A stretch of 8,678 nt of DNA from DATNFP01 sp035606335. GTDB lineage: Bacteria > Bacteroidota > Bacteroidia > Chitinophagales > Chitinophagaceae. Position 1 is the first letter of the stretch; the number at the start of each line of letters is the position of its first letter. Made by a program: the position numbers and the translations under genes. Below the pieces are notes generated by a model. It was not told the DNA's origin, searched no databases, and saw only the letters and a list, made by a program, of their open reading frames with translations. Of this stretch, positions 5,064-8,678 are shown piece after piece. The stretch lies in NCBI GenBank assembly GCA_035606335.1, contig DATNFP010000166.1, positions 1 to 8,678 on the forward strand, written 5' to 3'.

Positions 5064-8000
5064 TTAACGCTCAATTGCAAACCTTAAAACCGTTGTCTGC
5101 TCATCAGTTTTGATCCTTATAAAATACAACCCGGATGGAATAGCCGAACTTAAGTTTATGCTTTTATGTATAACTCCATTGTTGACAAGCACAACCTCCT
5201 TATAAACTGTTACTCCCGCCAGGTTAATTACTTCAACAATAGCATTAGTAGCCGTTAAATTAGCATTTCCATCCACTGTAAAACTACCATCATTTGGGTT
5301 AGGATAAAGAATAAATTTACTATTATTTGCAGTAACAGACACTATCCCCAAGGGCCAGGTTTTACTTGTAGCTGTATCGGGAATGGCGCATTTTGCACTA
5401 CTGTGAATTTCCACACTTACTACATCCCCTTGCTTAAGTGTTTTTGTTATAAATGATCTGCCTACTGCCCCACTTGCAATCTTGTTATTTACATACCATC
5501 GATAATTAGGAGAAATTCCTCCATTTACTACATAGGCGGTAAAGGTATCTGCGACACCAGCTATAAACCAGCTATTGCTTTCTTTAATACTAACAGATGG
5601 CACAACATTGCTATCCACTATAACTCTTACACTATCTTCTGAACTACAACCTCCTGCCCATGTTGCCAATACTTTATATTCGCCTGATTTAGCATGATAA
5701 ATGTTCAGGCTATCATTGGTGTACGTGGTACTATCAGGCAAAAGCCATAAATAAGAAACAGGCCAGGTCGTATCAAATGCACTAAGGTGTAAAGTATCCG
5801 AATAGCAAATGGGGCTATTGCTTGTTATATCTGGTTTTGTCGGTCTATAGCCAGGGTTGCCAACTAAAAAGCTATCCTTAACGTAACAACCGCCTAAAGA
5901 AACTTTCCAAATATAAAATCCTCCTTTGGGTGAATCGATAGTTGTATCTGGCCTGGAAGTATGCAAATTATCAGGGCCAGTCCATAAATAAGCAACACCG
6001 GAGCTGGAATCACTTATGCTTAAAACCAGGCTATCTCCATTACATAAAGTAGGAATAGGTTTTATAGTAGGTTTTGCCGCATTTGGCATTATACCAATGG
6101 TAATGCTATCGCTAACAGAAGGACATCCCAAAGCAGTAGCTGTAACATAATATGTGCCTGCATATTTAGGACTCACCGAGTCAACAATAATGTTTGAAAA
6201 AGTACTTTTAAAACTATCGGGACCAGTCCATGAATAAGTAACAGCTGAAGAAGCATATACCTTTAATGAATCACCGCTACATACAGGACTATTGCTAACG
6301 ATAGAGAATGGAGAAAGGGATGTATCAATGTGTATATCCACGCTATTATCAGATGAAATGGATTCCGGATCACTTGCAACAATTCGTATACGATATCCTC
6401 CGCCAACAGGTATGGAATCGGGTATAGTACATGAAATAGTTCCCGTAGTCCCAATAGCCTTTATTGAACCGATAATAGTGGGACTATTAAAACTACCAGT
6501 ATCATCCGACAATTGCGCAGTAAAAGTATTATCAGATTGAAAATTGTAATTGGTCCCAAAAAGCAAATTAAATGTTGTTCCCCTGCATATTGTAGTATCA
6601 TTAAAAGGCTGAACTATGTATACGTCTGTATCATTGGCAATTTTTGCCAAAAAGGCATCGAAATTAACATAAGGATTCGGGATATCCAAAGTTGGACCAA
6701 ATAATATGGTGGTATCTTTTACAGTTTGAAAAGCACCTGCTGTTACTACAAGTGTATCACTTTCAGTAGCTCCTGTTACGTAAATATTATTATTTAGATC
6801 ACAGGTTATACCCGTCGGTAAAGTTTGATTTCCTCCATAATAAGTTCCCCATATTCTTTCACCATTACTGGTAAATTTAGCAACAAAACCATCTACGTAT
6901 CCAATCATTTGAGGTTGTATATTTCCTGCACTGGCTATATTCTTTTCATTATGTGTGTATCCACAGAATATAACATTTCCCGATGTATCACATGTTACCC
7001 CAGTGATCGATCCAAACGTATAAAAAGAATCACTTTCCCCATAATAAGTACTCCATTTTAAGTTGCCGGAACTATCAAATTTGGAGAGAAACGCATCAGG
7101 ATATCCAACGTCTGAACGTTGAAAGCTTACCCCTGTTCGTATATACTTTCCATTACCATTATTAGATGCAACATATAAATTTCCTGATAGATCACAGGTA
7201 ACACTATTGGGATAGATGACAACAAGCCCAAAATAGGTACCCCAATTCAATTTGCCTGACGTATCGAATTTCGCAATAAAGCCTGGCTCTATGTTTTCCG
7301 TTGGAGTATCTATTGGTTCATAGCTGCCAGGAGTAGCAATTCCATTATCACTAGTAGTCAAACCCGATAGATATATGTGCCCATGATTATCGTATGCAAT
7401 TGATGTAGGTTGTTCTGTTCCGTTGCCACCGTAATAAGTTCCCCATTTACGATTCCCAAACTGATCAAATTTTGCGATAAAACAATCTGACTCTCCGGAC
7501 AAAGTGTCTTTATGCGTTCCTATCGTACCCATTTTCTTATAAGCACTTGTGTTTCCTGTTAGGTAAACATTTCCTGCAGGATCGCAAACAACACCAATTC
7601 CTGTTGTAATTCCACTAGTGTCCCCATAATAAGTGCCCCATTGTCGTGCGCCAAATGAATCAAATTTTACCAGATAAGCATCTAGGTAGATTGTATATTT
7701 ATAACGTGAACTTGAATCTATTAGGGTATCTAAATAACTTCCGGTTGTGGCGATACTATCATGATTGTTCGTTGAGCCAGCTATATACAAATTACCGGAA
7801 TTATCGCACGCAATACCGTTGGGGAAATTAATGCCAGAATCACAATAATAAGTCGCCCACAATCGGACACCTGAAGAATTAAACTTTACCAGGAAAGCAG
7901 CCTGATATCCACCTAAAGTAGTCTTAAAACTACCTGTCGTAGCAAGATTGTTGCTTCCTGTTAATCCATATATGTACACATTGTTCTTCGAATCACAGGC

Positions 8001-8678
8001 AACACTACCTGCAGCCCAAACATTCCCTAAAGGATACATACCTCCAGCGTCAAAATTATCATCCCCACTCCCTCCATAATATGTCCCCCACAAAAGCTTA
8101 GGATCTATCACTATAGTATTTCCACGATGCGACACATCAAAACTTATCACATTATTTCTCAAAATAAATCTTGACGTTACTTCTTTACCTGTCTGTAGAT
8201 CATAAGAAAACAAAGAACGCTCACTTACTTTCCCCATTGGTGTGTTAATACATATTGTTCCATCTTGTTTCGATAATTGTGTAGCACCTCTGTATTTAAG
8301 CTTTATGTCTTTTACATTACCTCCTGGACGTACAATAAAATCATACTCCAATTGCGCGTCTTTTATGTACAATACCCAATCTATATCATGATACACATTT
8401 TTATAAGTTATCTTCTGGTAAGTGTATGCTTTTACACTTTTATTATCTGCAAGAAAATAGTTCTCATAATACTGCTGTTCATCCTCAGTAATCACCTCTG
8501 CTTTTCTATTTGCACCAACCAATGACATATCCAGCCTGTATGCATCTATTTTCTTTTTATTATTCCTCAGCTTACTAAGTATGTTTTTATCAAACCGATT
8601 TGCAGGAGCCTCTTTATCACATTTAGCAAACTGGTAATGCAGTTGCCCATTGCCTATAAACACATTTATTCCATTGCC
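5064..8678 (-). CDS. Giant surface protein: SBBP beta-propeller, Ig-like modules and T9SS tail; 5'-truncated
   Basis: The frame runs open through the right edge, so at least a signal peptide is missing; 1204 residues are visible. Positions count from the GTG codon at 8663, an internal Val rather than the start. Residues about 1-188 are the beta-rich domain that usually precedes SBBP repeats (ITYKNVYHDIDWVLY, LEYDFIVRPGGNV, VIDPKLLWGTYYGG); I recall it as DUF7948, unchecked. Residues 190-680 hold seven SBBP repeats, enough for one closed seven-bladed propeller. Residues 681-782 form a further beta domain. Three Cys-paired Ig-like repeats follow at 787-1018, then an Ig/PKD-like module at 1022-1107. 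The T9SS type A tail at 1110-1199 (FILYPNPNDGSF, IPSGLYFIRI) predicts export and anchoring at the cell surface. A role in adhesion or surface binding is inferred from architecture; no catalytic motif is seen. It converges on the 55-residue membrane gene with a 4-base gap and no terminator visible there. Confidence 0.93.
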   Translation of the reverse strand, partial: GNGINVFIGNGQLHYQFAKCDKEAPANRFDKNILSKLRNNKKKIDAYRLDMSLVGANRKAEVITEDEQQYYENYFLADNKSVKAYTYQKITYKNVYHDIDWVLYIKDAQLEYDFIVRPGGNVKDIKLKYRGATQLSKQDGTICINTPMGKVSERSLFSYDLQTGKEVTSRFILRNNVISFDVSHRGNTIVIDPKLLWGTYYGGSGDDNFDAGGMYPLGNVWAAGSVACDSKNNVYIYGLTGSNNLATTGSFKTTLGGYQAAFLVKFNSSGVRLWATYYCDSGINFPNGIACDNSGNLYIAGSTNNHDSIATTGSYLDTLIDSSSRYKYTIYLDAYLVKFDSFGARQWGTYYGDTSGITTGIGVVCDPAGNVYLTGNTSAYKKMGTIGTHKDTLSGESDCFIAKFDQFGNRKWGTYYGGNGTEQPTSIAYDNHGHIYLSGLTTSDNGIATPGSYEPIDTPTENIEPGFIAKFDTSGKLNWGTYFGLVVIYPNSVTCDLSGNLYVASNNGNGKYIRTGVSFQRSDVGYPDAFLSKFDSSGNLKWSTYYGESDSFYTFGSITGVTCDTSGNVIFCGYTHNEKNIASAGNIQPQMIGYVDGFVAKFTSNGERIWGTYYGGNQTLPTGITCDLNNNIYVTGATESDTLVVTAGAFQTVKDTTILFGPTLDIPNPYVNFDAFLAKIANDTDVYIVQPFNDTTICRGTTFNLLFGTNYNFQSDNTFTAQLSDDTGSFNSPTIIGSIKAIGTTGTISCTIPDSIPVGGGYRIRIVASDPESISSDNSVDIHIDTSLSPFSIVSNSPVCSGDSLKVYASSAVTYSWTGPDSFKSTFSNIIVDSVSPKYAGTYYVTATALGCPSVSDSITIGIMPNAAKPTIKPIPTLCNGDSLVLSISDSSSGVAYLWTGPDNLHTSRPDTTIDSPKGGFYIWKVSLGGCYVKDSFLVGNPGYRPTKPDITSNSPICYSDTLHLSAFDTTWPVSYLWLLPDSTTYTNDSLNIYHAKSGEYKVLATWAGGCSSEDSVRVIVDSNVVPSVSIKESNSWFIAGVADTFTAYVVNGGISPNYRWYVNNKIASGAVGRSFITKTLKQGDVVSVEIHSSAKCAIPDTATSKTWPLGIVSVTANNSKFILYPNPNDGSFTVDGNANLTATNAIVEVINLAGVTVYKEVVLVNNGVIHKSINLSSAIPSGLYFIRIKTDEQTTVLRFAIER
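5610..6305 (-). repeat. Three tandem Ig-like repeats inside the giant surface protein
   Basis: Three units with a 79-80-residue period at about residues 787-860, 866-940 and 945-1018. Each opens with a Cys followed by G/S-D-S/T-L (SPVCSGDSL, PTLCNGDSL, SPICYSDTL), has a central Trp strand (YSWTGPDSF, YLWTGPDNL, YLWLLPDST), and closes with a G-x-Y strand and second Cys (ALGC, LGGC, AGGC). The paired Cys suggest one disulphide per module, suited to an extracellular place. The period is also visible in the DNA, for example the plus-strand segments near 6221 and 5974. Confidence 0.8.
6624..8096 (-). repeat. Seven SBBP beta-propeller repeats inside the giant surface protein
   Basis: Repeat starts fall near residues 190, 268, 341, 406, 473, 536 and 604 (about 61-78 residues each). 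The unit is WGTYYGG, variable loop, I-x-CD-x-x-GN-x-Y-x-x-G-x-T, then a T-x-GS-like turn, then (D)AFL-x-KFDSSG. The Cys before Asp occurs in six of seven repeats (Tyr in the fourth), so unpaired or alternately paired Cys may line one face. The DNA is also repeated: a plus-strand CCATAATAAGT-type segment encoding TYYG recurs near 6835, 7040, 7431, 7624 and 8075. Confidence 0.85.

Noticed and set aside
6263..6540. Plus- and minus-strand open frames of 60-80 codons within the giant surface-protein gene
   Set aside because: They lie entirely inside the long repeat-containing coding frame, have no recognisable domain, and reflect its composition.

Overview
The window looks like chromosomal DNA of a member of the Bacteroidota, probably a soil or freshwater lineage near Chitinophagaceae/Sphingobacteriales (inference). 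The evidence is A+T-rich sequence, weak or absent Shine-Dalgarno sites, candidate promoters of the Bacteroidota TTG / TAnnTTTG type, and three proteins ending in a type IX secretion system (T9SS) type A sorting domain with the F-x-(I/L)-x-P-N-P opening. No RNA gene, CRISPR array, insertion sequence or phage gene was seen. Coding density is high; the longest stretch without a gene is the roughly 200-base divergent spacer at 2097-2296.

Layout from left to right. (1) 3-1427 (+): the 3' part of a secreted protein with a gingipain (C25)-like domain whose expected His/Cys dyad appears altered, then an Fn3-like domain and a T9SS tail. (2) 1485-2096 (-): a secreted cupredoxin with a complete type 1 copper site fused to a T9SS tail. 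It converges on gene 1 and ends at a clear intrinsic terminator. (3) 2297-3130 (+): a classical short-chain dehydrogenase/reductase, diverging from gene 2 across a spacer that holds an A+T-rich dyad and a perfect -7 element. (4) 3147-3677 and 3732-4163 (-): an exported protein of unknown function and a cytoplasmic, coiled-coil-rich protein of unknown function, probably co-transcribed. (5) 4240-4791 (-): a complete non-haem ferritin with every ferroxidase ligand. (6) 4892-5059 (+): an unreported-looking 55-residue single-pass membrane protein, divergent from the ferritin. (7) 5064-8678 (-): most of a very large cell-surface protein with an N-terminal beta domain, seven SBBP repeats (one seven-bladed propeller), several Ig-like modules and a T9SS tail; its start lies beyond the right edge.

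The genes do not form one pathway. Three encode outer-surface or secreted T9SS cargo. The others cover iron storage, redox metabolism and unknown functions. I found no convincing new multi-gene system. The items most worth a second look are the C25-like protein with the altered dyad, the small membrane protein beside ferritin, and the dyad placed where a -33 element would sit upstream of the dehydrogenase.
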